From Tethybacter castelli (GTDB taxonomy: Bacteria; Pseudomonadota; Gammaproteobacteria; Tethybacterales; Tethybacteraceae), in contig JAZHEJ010000017.1 of assembly GCA_036679665.1 (NCBI GenBank), positions 1 to 11,202 on the forward strand: a stretch of DNA of 11,202 nt. Reading direction: 5' to 3'. A program made the position numbers and the translations under genes. The notes below the pieces were generated by a model. It made no database searches. It saw only the letters and a program-made list of their open reading frames with translations, and was not told where the DNA came from. Every line of letters starts with the position of its first letter. Within the stretch, counting starts at the first letter, position 1. Positions 1 to 5,648 of this stretch are shown in pieces.

Positions 1-635
1 AATACCCACGGCCGCGCCCAACGCGCCCAAGCCGAATCCATGCGACCCGCAAGCAGCGCCGCCACCGCGAACGCGAACGCTACCGCAAAGCCCACATAGC
101 CCATGTACAGCATGGGCGGATGAATGATCAAGCCGGGATCTTGAAGAAGCGGATTCAAGTCCGCGCCTTCGCTCGCTACCGGCAGCAAGCGCGCAAACGG
201 GTTGGAAGTCAGAATCATGAACAGCAAAAAACCGGTGCTGATTAGTCCTAGCACGCCAAGCAACCTTGCTTGAAGCGGCAACGGTATGCGTCGCTCAAGC
301 ACGGTCACCGCCGCACTCCACAACGAAAGCATAAAAATCCACAAAAGCAAAGATCCCTCATGACCTCCCCAGACCGCGGCAATCTTATATATGGCGGGCA
401 ATGCGGTATTGGAGTTGTCGGCCACATAGAGCACCGAAAAATCATTGTGCAAAAAAAGCGCCCCCAAAAGCACTAGCGCCGCCGCCAGCATACCGCATTG
501 AGCGCGTGCCAAGCCGGAGCCGGCACGCATCCAGGCCAAACGCTCCAACGCGACCCCCGCCAGCGGCATGACAGCTTGCAATAACGCCGCCGCCAAAGCC
601 ACCGCCAAGGTCAGTTGACCCAGTTCAGCCAACAC
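1..635 (-). CDS. ccmF: Cytochrome c maturation heme lyase subunit CcmF, N-terminal part (runs off the left edge)
   Basis: This is an inner-membrane protein of System I cytochrome c maturation. It takes heme from holo-CcmE and, with CcmH, attaches it to apocytochrome c in the periplasm. I translated the minus strand myself and found 211 open codons with no stop. Several hydrophobic segments are visible. The start of the WWD-type heme-handling region, WGGHEGSLLLW, lies at residues 89-99, preceded by ADNSNTALP (72-80). The motif DPGLIIHPPMLYMGYVG spans residues 166-182, and its His172 matches the periplasmic heme-ligand histidine of E. coli CcmF by position. Family members are about 650 residues, so two thirds are missing to the left. 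The chosen start is GTG at 635, with GAG about nine bases upstream; it aligns with the E. coli N-terminus. A TTG at 644 is possible but has no ribosome site. The gene is visibly richer in G+C than the genes to its right. Confidence 0.93.
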   Translation of the reverse strand, partial: MLAELGQLTLAVALAAALLQAVMPLAGVALERLAWMRAGSGLARAQCGMLAAALVLLGALFLHNDFSVLYVADNSNTALPAIYKIAAVWGGHEGSLLLWIFMLSLWSAAVTVLERRIPLPLQARLLGVLGLISTGFLLFMILTSNPFARLLPVASEGADLNPLLQDPGLIIHPPMLYMGYVGFAVAFAFAVAALLAGRMDSAWARWARPWV

Positions 636-684
636 GGTTTTCAACTCGTTCCGAATATTCCATACTAAGAGTACAATTCTGAGA

Positions 685-717
685 AATCTGACACCAGATT
701 AATGTTAGGTTAACCTA
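685..717. promoter_or_regulatory. Two inverted repeats in the ccmF/ybjQ divergent spacer
   Basis: The spacer holds AATCTG-ACAC-CAGATT (685-700), a perfect 6-bp inverted repeat with a 4-base gap, and TAGGTTAACCTA (706-717), a perfect 12-bp palindrome ending just before the ybjQ ribosome site. Both are seen directly in the sequence. They could be operators controlling either divergent gene, or the first could fold in RNA. I do not recognise either as the site of a known regulator. Confidence 0.4.
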
Positions 718-721
718 TTTT

Positions 722-729
722 AGGAAGGA
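722..729 (+). promoter_or_regulatory. Ribosome binding site of the ybjQ-like gene
   Basis: AGGAAGGA lies ten bases before the ATG at 740. It is the clearest Shine-Dalgarno sequence in the window and fixes this start; most other genes here have a weak one or none. Confidence 0.75.
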
Positions 730-739
730 TTGAAACACG

Positions 740-1063
740 ATGATTTATACCACGACTCCTTCAGTTGAAGGTAAAAAAATAGTCACTTACCATGGCGTTA
801 TCGCCGGCGAAGCCATTGTCGGCGTTAATATTTTCAAGGACATGTTTGCCGGCATTAGGGACATTGTCGGCGGCAGAACCGCCTCTTACGAAGGGGAATT
901 GGAAAAAGCGCGAGCGGCGGCGCAGGAAGACATCACTGCGCGGGCCAATGAATTAAAAGCCGACGCGATTGTCGGTATCGACATCGATTACGAAGTCATC
1001 GGCAGAAATGGCAGCAATATGCTTATGGTATCGATGTCCGGGACTGCCGTTTCTTTCGGCTAA
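740..1063 (+). CDS. ybjQ: YbjQ / UPF0145 family protein
   Basis: This small, soluble 107-residue protein belongs to the UPF0145 (YbjQ) family, sometimes labelled a putative heavy-metal-binding domain. Its biochemical role is not established. Length and motifs match E. coli YbjQ throughout: TTPSVEG at residues 4-10, GEAIVGVNIFKDMFAGIRDIVGGR around 23-46, the helical ExELxKAR stretch near 51-58, and KADAIVGIDIDYE at 73-85 leading to MLMVSMSGTAV near the end. Family members form ring-shaped homo-oligomers in known structures; that is family knowledge, not visible here. The start is supported by the strong ribosome site. It stands alone between divergent ccmF and the tRNA pair. A metal-related job is only a family-level suggestion. 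Confidence 0.93.
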   Translation: MIYTTTPSVEGKKIVTYHGVIAGEAIVGVNIFKDMFAGIRDIVGGRTASYEGELEKARAAAQEDITARANELKADAIVGIDIDYEVIGRNGSNMLMVSMSGTAVSFG

Positions 1064-1108
1064 CCATTCATGTACGCCAAATGTCGACCGCTAACTACCC
1101 CGCCTAGT

Positions 1109-1117
1109 TGCTATAAT
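1109..1117 (+). promoter_or_regulatory. Extended -10 promoter of the tRNA pair
   Basis: TGC-TATAAT (TG at 1109-1110, TATAAT at 1112-1117) is a consensus extended -10 element. The -35 position holds nothing recognisable, which fits an extended -10 promoter. Transcription would begin near 1124, about six bases before the tRNA-Ala 5' end. Confidence 0.6.
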
Positions 1118-1129
1118 TCTCGGATTCGC

Positions 1130-1202
<73 letters not shown>

Positions 1203-1208
1203 CCTCCT

Positions 1209-1284
1209 GTCCCCATCGTCTAGAGGCCTAGGACTTCGCCCTTTCACGGCGGCAACAGGGGTTCGAATCCCCTTGGGGACGCCA
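1209..1284 (+). tRNA. tRNA-Glu (anticodon TTC)
   Basis: The sequence is nearly identical to E. coli tRNA-Glu. The acceptor stem pairs GTCCCCA (1209-1215) with TGGGGAC (1274-1280). The anticodon loop CTTTCAC (1241-1247) holds TTC at 1243-1245, and the T arm is GGGG-TTCGAAT-CCCC. The discriminator is G1281 and the CCA end is encoded (1282-1284), unlike in the neighbouring tRNA-Ala. It decodes GAA and GAG. It is most likely processed from one transcript with tRNA-Ala. Confidence 0.98.
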
Positions 1285-1317
1285 TATTTTCCTGTCATAA
1301 CCAATTGCAGGTTAAAT

Positions 1318-1344
1318 TATCGGTGTCAAACGACGGTATTTTTT
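1318..1344 (+). terminator. Possible intrinsic terminator of the tRNA operon
   Basis: An imperfect hairpin (TATCGGTG / CGACGGTA, one G-A mismatch and two G-U pairs, loop TCAAA) is followed at once by six T residues (1339-1344). Placement 34 bases after tRNA-Glu suits a terminator. The stem is weak, so confidence is modest. Confidence 0.42.
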
Positions 1345-1415
1345 AGCTTATGGTCGGCTTTGGATGATTTTGGTCAGATCGCAAATTATGACCGCTTGCG
1401 TCTTTACTGGTTTTG

Positions 1416-1444
1416 CTGACCGTCGGTTTGAAAAAGTCTATATA
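1416..1444 (+). promoter_or_regulatory. Possible promoter of the HAD hydrolase gene
   Basis: CTGACC (1416-1421) and TATATA (1439-1444) are separated by 17 bases, resembling a sigma-70 promoter. Transcription would begin near 1451, giving a leader of about 17 bases before the ATG at 1468. No ribosome site stands out. Confidence 0.33.
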
Positions 1445-1467
1445 CGCATTTATCGTTTGGCGCGCAG

Positions 1468-2091
1468 ATGAGCGACGCTAAGCGTCCTCGCATCCTCGCC
1501 GTTGATCTTGACGGGACCTTGCATGACGGCGACTTGGCGATGACACTGCTGGTTCGTTTGCTGATAACCCGTCCGTGGCACATCCCGATGGTCCTTACGC
1601 AACTAAGCCGGGGACGCTTGCAACTCAAAAGATTTTTAGCCGCCAAGATAGATGTCGACCCGGCCACCCTGGCATGGCATCAAAGCGTGCTGGATTTTCT
1701 GCGCGACGCTAGCGACCGACAACGCCCGCTGATATTGGCCACCGCGGCGATGCACAGCCAGGCTGAATTGCTTGCCGACTACCTTGACCGAGAACATGGT
1801 ATCCGCTTCTGGCGCGTGTTAGGGTCGGACGAACAAATAAACCTGCACGGTGCGGCCAAAGCGCAAGCTTTGGCAAAACTGTCCGCCGGGCAAGGATTCG
1901 ACTATATCGGCGATTCGCCGCTTCAGGATCCTCCGGTATTCGCCCAAGCCACCGTCTGTCACTTCGTTAATCCCACCCCGGCCATGTTGCGCGATTATCA
2001 GTCCGATGCCAGCATGGTCTTTACCACCCAATCAGGCTTGACCAAGCGGCTACGACGCTGGCTCTTGAGTAAAGTCCAGCAAAAGCCGTAG
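1468..2091 (+). CDS. Stand-alone HAD-superfamily hydrolase/phosphatase
   Basis: This 207-residue cytoplasmic protein has all four haloacid-dehalogenase motifs. Motif I is VDLDGTL (12-18), with nucleophile Asp13 and general acid Asp15. Motif II is Thr92 in ILATAAM, the motif III lysine is Lys131 in GAAKAQAL, and motif IV is YIGDSPLQDPPVF (146-158) with acidic residues Asp149 and Asp154. The segment between motifs I and II is a helical cap. The motif IV pattern and the following ATVCHFVNPT resemble the HAD domain fused ahead of UbiA-type prenyltransferases, but no prenyltransferase domain follows: the protein stops at 207. Likely activity is Mg-dependent phosphate ester hydrolysis, substrate unknown. 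There is no clear ribosome site at the ATG. It converges with the SDR gene, with two bases between the stop codons. Confidence 0.85.
   Translation: MSDAKRPRILAVDLDGTLHDGDLAMTLLVRLLITRPWHIPMVLTQLSRGRLQLKRFLAAKIDVDPATLAWHQSVLDFLRDASDRQRPLILATAAMHSQAELLADYLDREHGIRFWRVLGSDEQINLHGAAKAQALAKLSAGQGFDYIGDSPLQDPPVFAQATVCHFVNPTPAMLRDYQSDASMVFTTQSGLTKRLRRWLLSKVQQKP
2050..2091. other. Two-tier inverted repeat at the HAD/SDR convergent junction
   Basis: CTACG (2050-2054) pairs with CGTAG (2087-2091), and nested inside it GCTGG (2057-2061) pairs with CCAGC (2076-2080). It overlaps the end of the HAD gene and could form 3' structure on transcripts from either strand. No T tract follows on either strand, so it is not a standard intrinsic terminator. 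Confidence 0.3.
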
Positions 2092-2093
2092 TC

Positions 2094-2876
2094 TCAACTC
2101 AACGTGTCGGCAACATCCTGCCACACCTGCTTTTTAAATTCCGCATCCCGGATATCCGGTTCAATCGCGCCACACCATTGTGCCGGACGATTCTCAATCA
2201 GCCAGGCAATCGCCTCAGCCGGTTTTTCCGCCGCCAGCATGTCCGAAATCGAAATATGCGCCAGCGGGTTGATTTCGGAACTGTGAATCGTTTCTTGCAT
2301 TGGAGTGGCCACCACCCCGGGACGAAAGCCGAACGCCATGATCCCTTGGTCGCCGTACTCATGATTGATTGAGCGAGTCAGCATAGCCAGGCCGATTTTG
2401 CTTGCGCAATAGGCGCTCAGTCCCGTTATCGGCCGGTCGACGGCACTGGTGCTCAAGTTCACTATCGTCCCGGTTCCTGCCGCAAGCATGCCCGGCAACA
2501 CCGTAGCCACCATGTTCGCCGCTCCGATAAGATTGGTGCGGATACAGTGTTCCCACTCGTTAAATTTGGCGTCGGCAAGCTCGCTAATTGGGCCAATCAC
2601 CCCGGCGTTGTTAACCAGAACATCAATCGTCCCTAATTCGGACTCTACCTTTGCATAGCAATGACGGGCACCTTCTAGATCGGTAACATCCAGCTGTACC
2701 GCCGTGGCATTACCGCCGTCGGCCTGAATTTGGGCGGCCAGTTCGTTGATCTGGTCCTCGTTGCGCGCCCCCAGCGCTACCGCATAGCCCCGTTGAGCCA
2801 GTTCGACAGCGCACTTTGCCCCGATGCCTCCGCTGGCGCCGGTTACCAAAACAGTTTGGCCGTTTGCTTTATTCAT
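2094..2876 (-). CDS. Short-chain dehydrogenase/reductase (classical SDR, YdfG-like)
   Basis: This 260-residue soluble NAD(P)-dependent oxidoreductase has a complete Rossmann fold. The cofactor glycine motif TGASGGIG is at residues 12-19, and Arg38 after the second strand hints at NADP preference. LDVTD lies at 62-66 and NNAG at 89-92. The structural Asn is in TNLIG (114-118), the catalytic serine region is NLSTS (140-144), and the active site is YCASK (Tyr156, Lys160). RPGVVATPM (185-193) follows as the usual post-catalytic segment. The overall pattern resembles the serine 3-dehydrogenase / 3-hydroxy acid dehydrogenase (YdfG) branch, but the substrate cannot be read from sequence. No ribosome site stands out before the ATG. 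It lies downstream of the DM13 gene on the same strand after a 226-base gap and converges on the HAD gene. Confidence 0.92.
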   Translation of the reverse strand: MNKANGQTVLVTGASGGIGAKCAVELAQRGYAVALGARNEDQINELAAQIQADGGNATAVQLDVTDLEGARHCYAKVESELGTIDVLVNNAGVIGPISELADAKFNEWEHCIRTNLIGAANMVATVLPGMLAAGTGTIVNLSTSAVDRPITGLSAYCASKIGLAMLTRSINHEYGDQGIMAFGFRPGVVATPMQETIHSSEINPLAHISISDMLAAEKPAEAIAWLIENRPAQWCGAIEPDIRDAEFKKQVWQDVADTLS

Positions 2877-3089
2877 GGCGGGTATAATCGCGTCGCTTTA
2901 CCAAAAAACTATCTGCAACTTTTCCCCAAATCCTAATCCGCGTTGACATCGTTTAGCTGGTGAAATTCTCGCAACACTCGGTGTTTGGTCATATGAGATT
3001 TTGATATCCCGGCACCGTTTACTAACCACACCGCAATCGCCAACAAATTTGTTAGCTTAGCGCGCTATAAAAATTACCCCAACAAAAAC
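2877..3089. other. Gene-free spacer between the SDR and DM13 genes, with small palindromes
   Basis: I find no gene or RNA gene here. It contains a short hairpin AACAC-TCG-GTGTT (2973-2985), the perfect palindrome AACAAATTTGTT (3042-3053) and the perfect palindrome TAGCGCGCTA (3058-3067). The last two lie five bases apart. It should hold the SDR promoter on the minus strand, but no convincing -35/-10 pair is visible. Confidence 0.4.
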
Positions 3090-3101
3090 TGCCGCTTGGC
3101 A
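3084..3101 (-). terminator. Weak intrinsic terminator after the DM13 gene
   Basis: On the minus strand TGCC-AAGC-GGCA (3101-3090) forms a 4-bp stem with a tetraloop, then G and five T residues (3088-3084). It starts right after the DM13 stop codon. The stem is very short, so termination may be leaky. Confidence 0.33.
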
Positions 3102-3102
3102 A

Positions 3103-3597
3103 CTAGACGTTAATGTTGGCTGATGCGATGTACTGACCGAAGCTTTCACACCAAATCGTCAACGCCTTGGCATCTCCCAGCTGACCGGGTTTCAGTTCGT
3201 AAACTTGCGAGCCTTGAAAACTTTTAATTTTCGCAATCCGCATCCTTTGTTCATCCAACTTGAAATCTGATTCTTCGTCAATGTCAGCTTCGCTATTGAG
3301 ATAGATCCAAAAATTGGGCCCGGCGCCCACTTCAAAATTGGACTGAAATTCAATCTGGTGCGAACCATCGGTTGCTTGATAAATCTTGACATCGCCACGT
3401 CCCCAGTGCGCGGCATCCTGGCCTACGGCATTTTCGCGAAAGCTGGTCTCGTTCAGCAAACTTAATCCGGCTATGCCCTCAACGGTTTCGTTTACCATCG
3501 GTGGGGGAAATAAAAAAGGAAATATGATCAACATCACGCCGGCTCCGCCGACAAATCCCATAATTCCGCCTAGTAAAAAACCAATAAATCCACGCAC
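3103..3597 (-). CDS. Membrane-anchored DM13-domain protein
   Basis: This is a 164-residue protein. An uncleaved N-terminal membrane segment spans residues 4-30 and is glycine-rich (FLLGGIMGFVGGAG). A proline-rich stretch and a periplasmic DM13 domain, about residues 48-164, follow. DM13 features are AAHWGRGDVKIYQ (62-74), the strand GAGPNFWIYLNSEAD (91-105), FQGSQVYELKPG (127-138), and LTIWCESFGQYIASANI (146-162) with the conserved single Cys150. DM13 domains have been proposed to act in redox or electron transfer around that cysteine; this is family knowledge and unproven. The start is GTG at 3597, chosen because GGGAG lies eight bases upstream and no longer in-frame start exists past an upstream stop. 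It is divergent from rplM, and the short shared spacer must hold both promoters. Confidence 0.85.
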   Translation of the reverse strand: MRGFIGFLLGGIMGFVGGAGVMLIIFPFLFPPPMVNETVEGIAGLSLLNETSFRENAVGQDAAHWGRGDVKIYQATDGSHQIEFQSNFEVGAGPNFWIYLNSEADIDEESDFKLDEQRMRIAKIKSFQGSQVYELKPGQLGDAKALTIWCESFGQYIASANINV

Positions 3598-3656
3598 TCC
3601 CTATACTCCCACAATGTCAATATCTTGTTTGATTTTACCCTTTAAGGTCGGTCAAT

Positions 3657-3665
3657 TGATATAAT
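3657..3665 (+). promoter_or_regulatory. Extended -10 promoter immediately before rplM
   Basis: TGA-TATAAT (TG at 3657-3658, TATAAT at 3660-3665) is a consensus extended -10 element. The -35 zone (ACCCTT at 17-bp spacing) is poor. The predicted start near 3672 leaves only about seven bases before the rplM ATG at 3679, so the mRNA would be almost leaderless. Confidence 0.5.
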
Positions 3666-3678
3666 CAGCACTCCGCAG

Positions 3679-4122
3679 ATGAAAACCCGTTTTCCTGAAC
3701 TAAACACCGGACAAAGAAACTGGTTGCTTATTGACGCCTCAGGCAAACGTTTAGGGCGTCTCGCATCTCAGGTCGCCAAATTATTAAGTGGCAAGCACAA
3801 GGCCGTCTACTCGCCGCACAGCGATATGGGGGATTTCGTTGTTGTGGTTAATGCGGCGAATGTTGTGCTCACCGGCAACAAAGAACAAGACAAAATCTAT
3901 TACCGGCACACCGGTTATCCGGGCGGTATCAAGTCGATAACCGCCGACAAGCTGCGCGCCAAACATCCGGAGCGGTTGATCGAAAAAGCCGTCAAGGGAA
4001 TGTTGCCCAAAGGGCCGCTCGGTCGCAAAATGTACCTGAAGCTGAAAATCTATGCTGATGCCAACCATCGGCACGAAGCGCAGATGCCGGTTTTGTTCAA
4101 TGAGACCGCCAAAGCGATCTAG
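3679..4122 (+). CDS. rplM: 50S ribosomal protein L13
   Basis: L13 is an early-assembling protein of the large subunit that binds 23S rRNA. The 147-residue product matches the family from end to end: NWLLIDASGKRLGRLAS at 14-30, LSGKHKAVYSPHSDMGD at 36-52, LTGNKEQDKIYYRHTGYPGGIK at 64-85, and the signature AVKGMLPKGPLGR at 104-116. The MKT start is shared with E. coli L13, supporting this ATG. No ribosome site is visible (CACTCCGCAG precedes it). It is the first gene of an rplM-rpsI-argC-DUF6776 block; rpsI begins three bases after its stop. In E. coli L13 represses its own operon through the mRNA leader. If the promoter at 3657 is the real one, there is no room for such a leader here. Confidence 0.98.
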   Translation: MKTRFPELNTGQRNWLLIDASGKRLGRLASQVAKLLSGKHKAVYSPHSDMGDFVVVVNAANVVLTGNKEQDKIYYRHTGYPGGIKSITADKLRAKHPERLIEKAVKGMLPKGPLGRKMYLKLKIYADANHRHEAQMPVLFNETAKAI

Positions 4123-4125
4123 CAT

Positions 4126-4545
4126 ATGACTAACGAAGCTAAATCACCCAAAGGCTACGACAACTACGCGACCGGCAAGCGCAAAAATGCGATTGCCCGG
4201 GTTTTTCTGCGCAAAGGAAATGGCAAAATCACGGTTAACGGTAAAAAACTTAGCGAGTATTTTTGTCGCGAGACATCACGTATGATTGCGCAACAGGCAT
4301 TGGTAGCGACCGGACAAGGGGACAAGCTTGATTTGTTTATTACTGTCAAAGGAGGCGGTGAAAGCGGCCAAGCCGGAGCCGTCAGGCACGGCATCGCTCG
4401 CAGCATTGCCAAAATGGATGCCGATCTCAAGCCGGTATTACGCGCTTCCAAACCTGATCTGATCACGCGTGATTCACGAATTGTCGAGCGCAAGAAAGTT
4501 GCCCTGCGTGGCGCGCGGCGCGCCCCACAATACTCCAAGCGTTAA
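4126..4545 (+). CDS. rpsI: 30S ribosomal protein S9
   Basis: S9 is a small-subunit protein whose C-terminal tail reaches the P-site tRNA. The 139-residue product has the family pattern: YATGKRKNAIARVFL (14-28), GNGKITVNGK (31-40), YFCRETSRM (45-53), the glycine-rich signature VKGGGESGQAGAVRHGIARS (74-93), RDSRIVERKKVALRGARRAPQ (115-135) and the conserved terminal SKR. The N-terminus is roughly ten residues longer than in E. coli. Only three bases separate it from rplM, and there is no Shine-Dalgarno sequence (TCTAGCAT precedes the ATG). Its translation is therefore probably coupled to that of L13. Confidence 0.98.
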   Translation: MTNEAKSPKGYDNYATGKRKNAIARVFLRKGNGKITVNGKKLSEYFCRETSRMIAQQALVATGQGDKLDLFITVKGGGESGQAGAVRHGIARSIAKMDADLKPVLRASKPDLITRDSRIVERKKVALRGARRAPQYSKR

Positions 4546-4556
4546 TTCTTGCTTAT

Positions 4557-4596
4557 CGGCCTGTCGGCCGTGGAACTGCGCCAATTTAGGCAGTCC
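4557..4596 (+). promoter_or_regulatory. Two adjacent hairpins in the rpsI-argC spacer
   Basis: CGGCC-TGTC-GGCCG (4557-4570) is a perfect 5-bp GC stem. It is followed by GG(A)ACTGC pairing with GCAGTCC (4572-4579 and 4590-4596, one bulged A), with loop GCCAATTTAG. The only SD-like bases before argC (AGG, 4588-4590) lie at the loop/stem edge of the second hairpin. No T tract follows either, so these are not ordinary terminators. They could tune argC translation or processing of the ribosomal mRNA. Confidence 0.4.
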
Positions 4597-4598
4597 CG

Positions 4599-5636
4599 AT
4601 GAATAATCCCGGTTCCAACCAGCGCACAACGCATGCCGCGGTAATCGGTGCAGGCGGCTATGTTGGCGGACAACTGCTGCGCCTTTTAGCCGGCCATCCG
4701 GCCATCACCCGGGTTACCGCGGTATCCACCAGCCGTGCCAAACAAGCGGTGGCCGACACTCATCCGCAACTAACCAAAATACTCGCGCAAGATTTTGCGG
4801 CGGACGCGGACGCAAACGGCAAACCGGATGTGGTTTTTTTTGCTACCCCGCCTCAAGTAGCGATGCATCAAGCTGCGCGCTGGTTGGATCAGGACTGTAT
4901 CGTGGTTGACTGTTCGCCCGATTTTCGGTTGCGCGACTTAGACCTGTGGGAACGTTGGTATGGCGTGCGCCACGCGAACCCTGAACTGGTTGCCGAAGCG
5001 GTCTATGCCTTGGTTGAGTTCAACCGCAACGCGCTGGCCGGGGCCCGGCTTATCGCCGTTCCAGGCTGTTACGCAACCGCGGTACAACTAGCTTGCGTTC
5101 CGATCGTCAAAGCGCTAGGAGCACAAAATGCCTCTGACCTAACCGTCATCGCCGACTGTGTTTCCGGCACTTCCGGCGCCGGACGACGCAACGACCGCCC
5201 TGAACTTTTAATGGCTGAAGCCGGTAACAACTTTCAAGCTTACGCTTTGACCGGCCATCGCCATACGCCGGAAATACTGCAAGGACTGGCAAACTACTGC
5301 GGCGTCGAGCCTGTTTTACGTTTTGTGCCTCACTTGTTGCCGGTGCCCGCGGGAATGTTCGCCACCGTACATTTTGTCGCAACCGGCAAACAACTTGACG
5401 CTGCAGACATATTGCGCAAGACCTATGCCGATGAACCGTTTATCGACCTTCTCAAGCCGGATGTATCTCCTCAGCTTAGCTCAGTTGTCGGTACCAATTA
5501 TTGCCAGATCGGCTGCGCTAGCGATCCTTTGGTCGTGATGTGCGCTTTGGACAACCTCATCAAAGGAGCAGCCGGCCAAGCTATCCATGCCTTGAATGTG
5601 GCTTGTGGCTGGCTTGAGACCGATGGGCTGATCTGA
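4599..5636 (+). CDS. argC: N-acetyl-gamma-glutamyl-phosphate reductase ArgC
   Basis: ArgC reduces N-acetyl-glutamyl-5-phosphate with NADPH to the semialdehyde, the third step of arginine synthesis, in the cytoplasm. The 345-residue product has the NADP-binding motif GAGGYVGGQLLRLL (17-30), FFATPPQVAM (80-89) and DCSPDFRL (104-111). The catalytic cysteine is Cys157 in VPGCYAT (154-160). GTSGAGRR (190-197), GHRHTPEI (219-226) with the active-site histidines, RFVPHLLPVPAGM (241-253), GTNYC (298-302) and DNLIKGAAGQA (318-328) complete the pattern. Length is typical of the roughly 340-residue type. The first 12 or so residues before the Rossmann strand are extra, but no later start is available. 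It lies 53 bases after rpsI, an order common in betaproteobacteria and some gammaproteobacteria, and is likely co-transcribed with the ribosomal genes. Confidence 0.97.
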   Translation: MNNPGSNQRTTHAAVIGAGGYVGGQLLRLLAGHPAITRVTAVSTSRAKQAVADTHPQLTKILAQDFAADADANGKPDVVFFATPPQVAMHQAARWLDQDCIVVDCSPDFRLRDLDLWERWYGVRHANPELVAEAVYALVEFNRNALAGARLIAVPGCYATAVQLACVPIVKALGAQNASDLTVIADCVSGTSGAGRRNDRPELLMAEAGNNFQAYALTGHRHTPEILQGLANYCGVEPVLRFVPHLLPVPAGMFATVHFVATGKQLDAADILRKTYADEPFIDLLKPDVSPQLSSVVGTNYCQIGCASDPLVVMCALDNLIKGAAGQAIHALNVACGWLETDGLI

Positions 5637-5648
5637 CCTTATATAAAA

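Noticed and set aside
270..476. Open frame of 68 codons on the plus strand
   Set aside because: It lies antisense inside ccmF, whose minus-strand translation is clearly conserved. Its own protein is low-complexity basic sequence with no family pattern.
688..716. CTGACA-17-TAACCT as a promoter for the ybjQ-like gene
   Set aside because: The start site would fall on the ribosome binding site, leaving too little leader, and the -10 is poor. The bases are better explained by the inverted repeats.
1261..1467. tRNA-Glu as an integration site for a genomic island
   Set aside because: No integrase gene, no repeat of the tRNA 3' end elsewhere in the window, and housekeeping genes follow directly.
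1404..1667. Open frame of 87 codons on the minus strand at the start of the HAD gene
   Set aside because: It is antisense to the region encoding HAD motif I and shows no recognisable protein features.
2883..2888. Perfect TATAAT on the plus strand just outside the SDR start
   Set aside because: No matching -35, no extended -10 TG, and no gene or RNA begins downstream on the plus strand for almost 800 bases.
2943..2948. Consensus -35 hexamer TTGACA on the plus strand
   Set aside because: Nothing like a -10 element occurs 16-18 bases downstream and no plus-strand gene follows before rplM.
3627..3655. TTGACC on the minus strand as a -35 for the DM13 gene
   Set aside because: At 16-18 bp spacing the -10 zone is TCAAAC or similar. 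TAAAAT lies only 12 bases away, which is too close.
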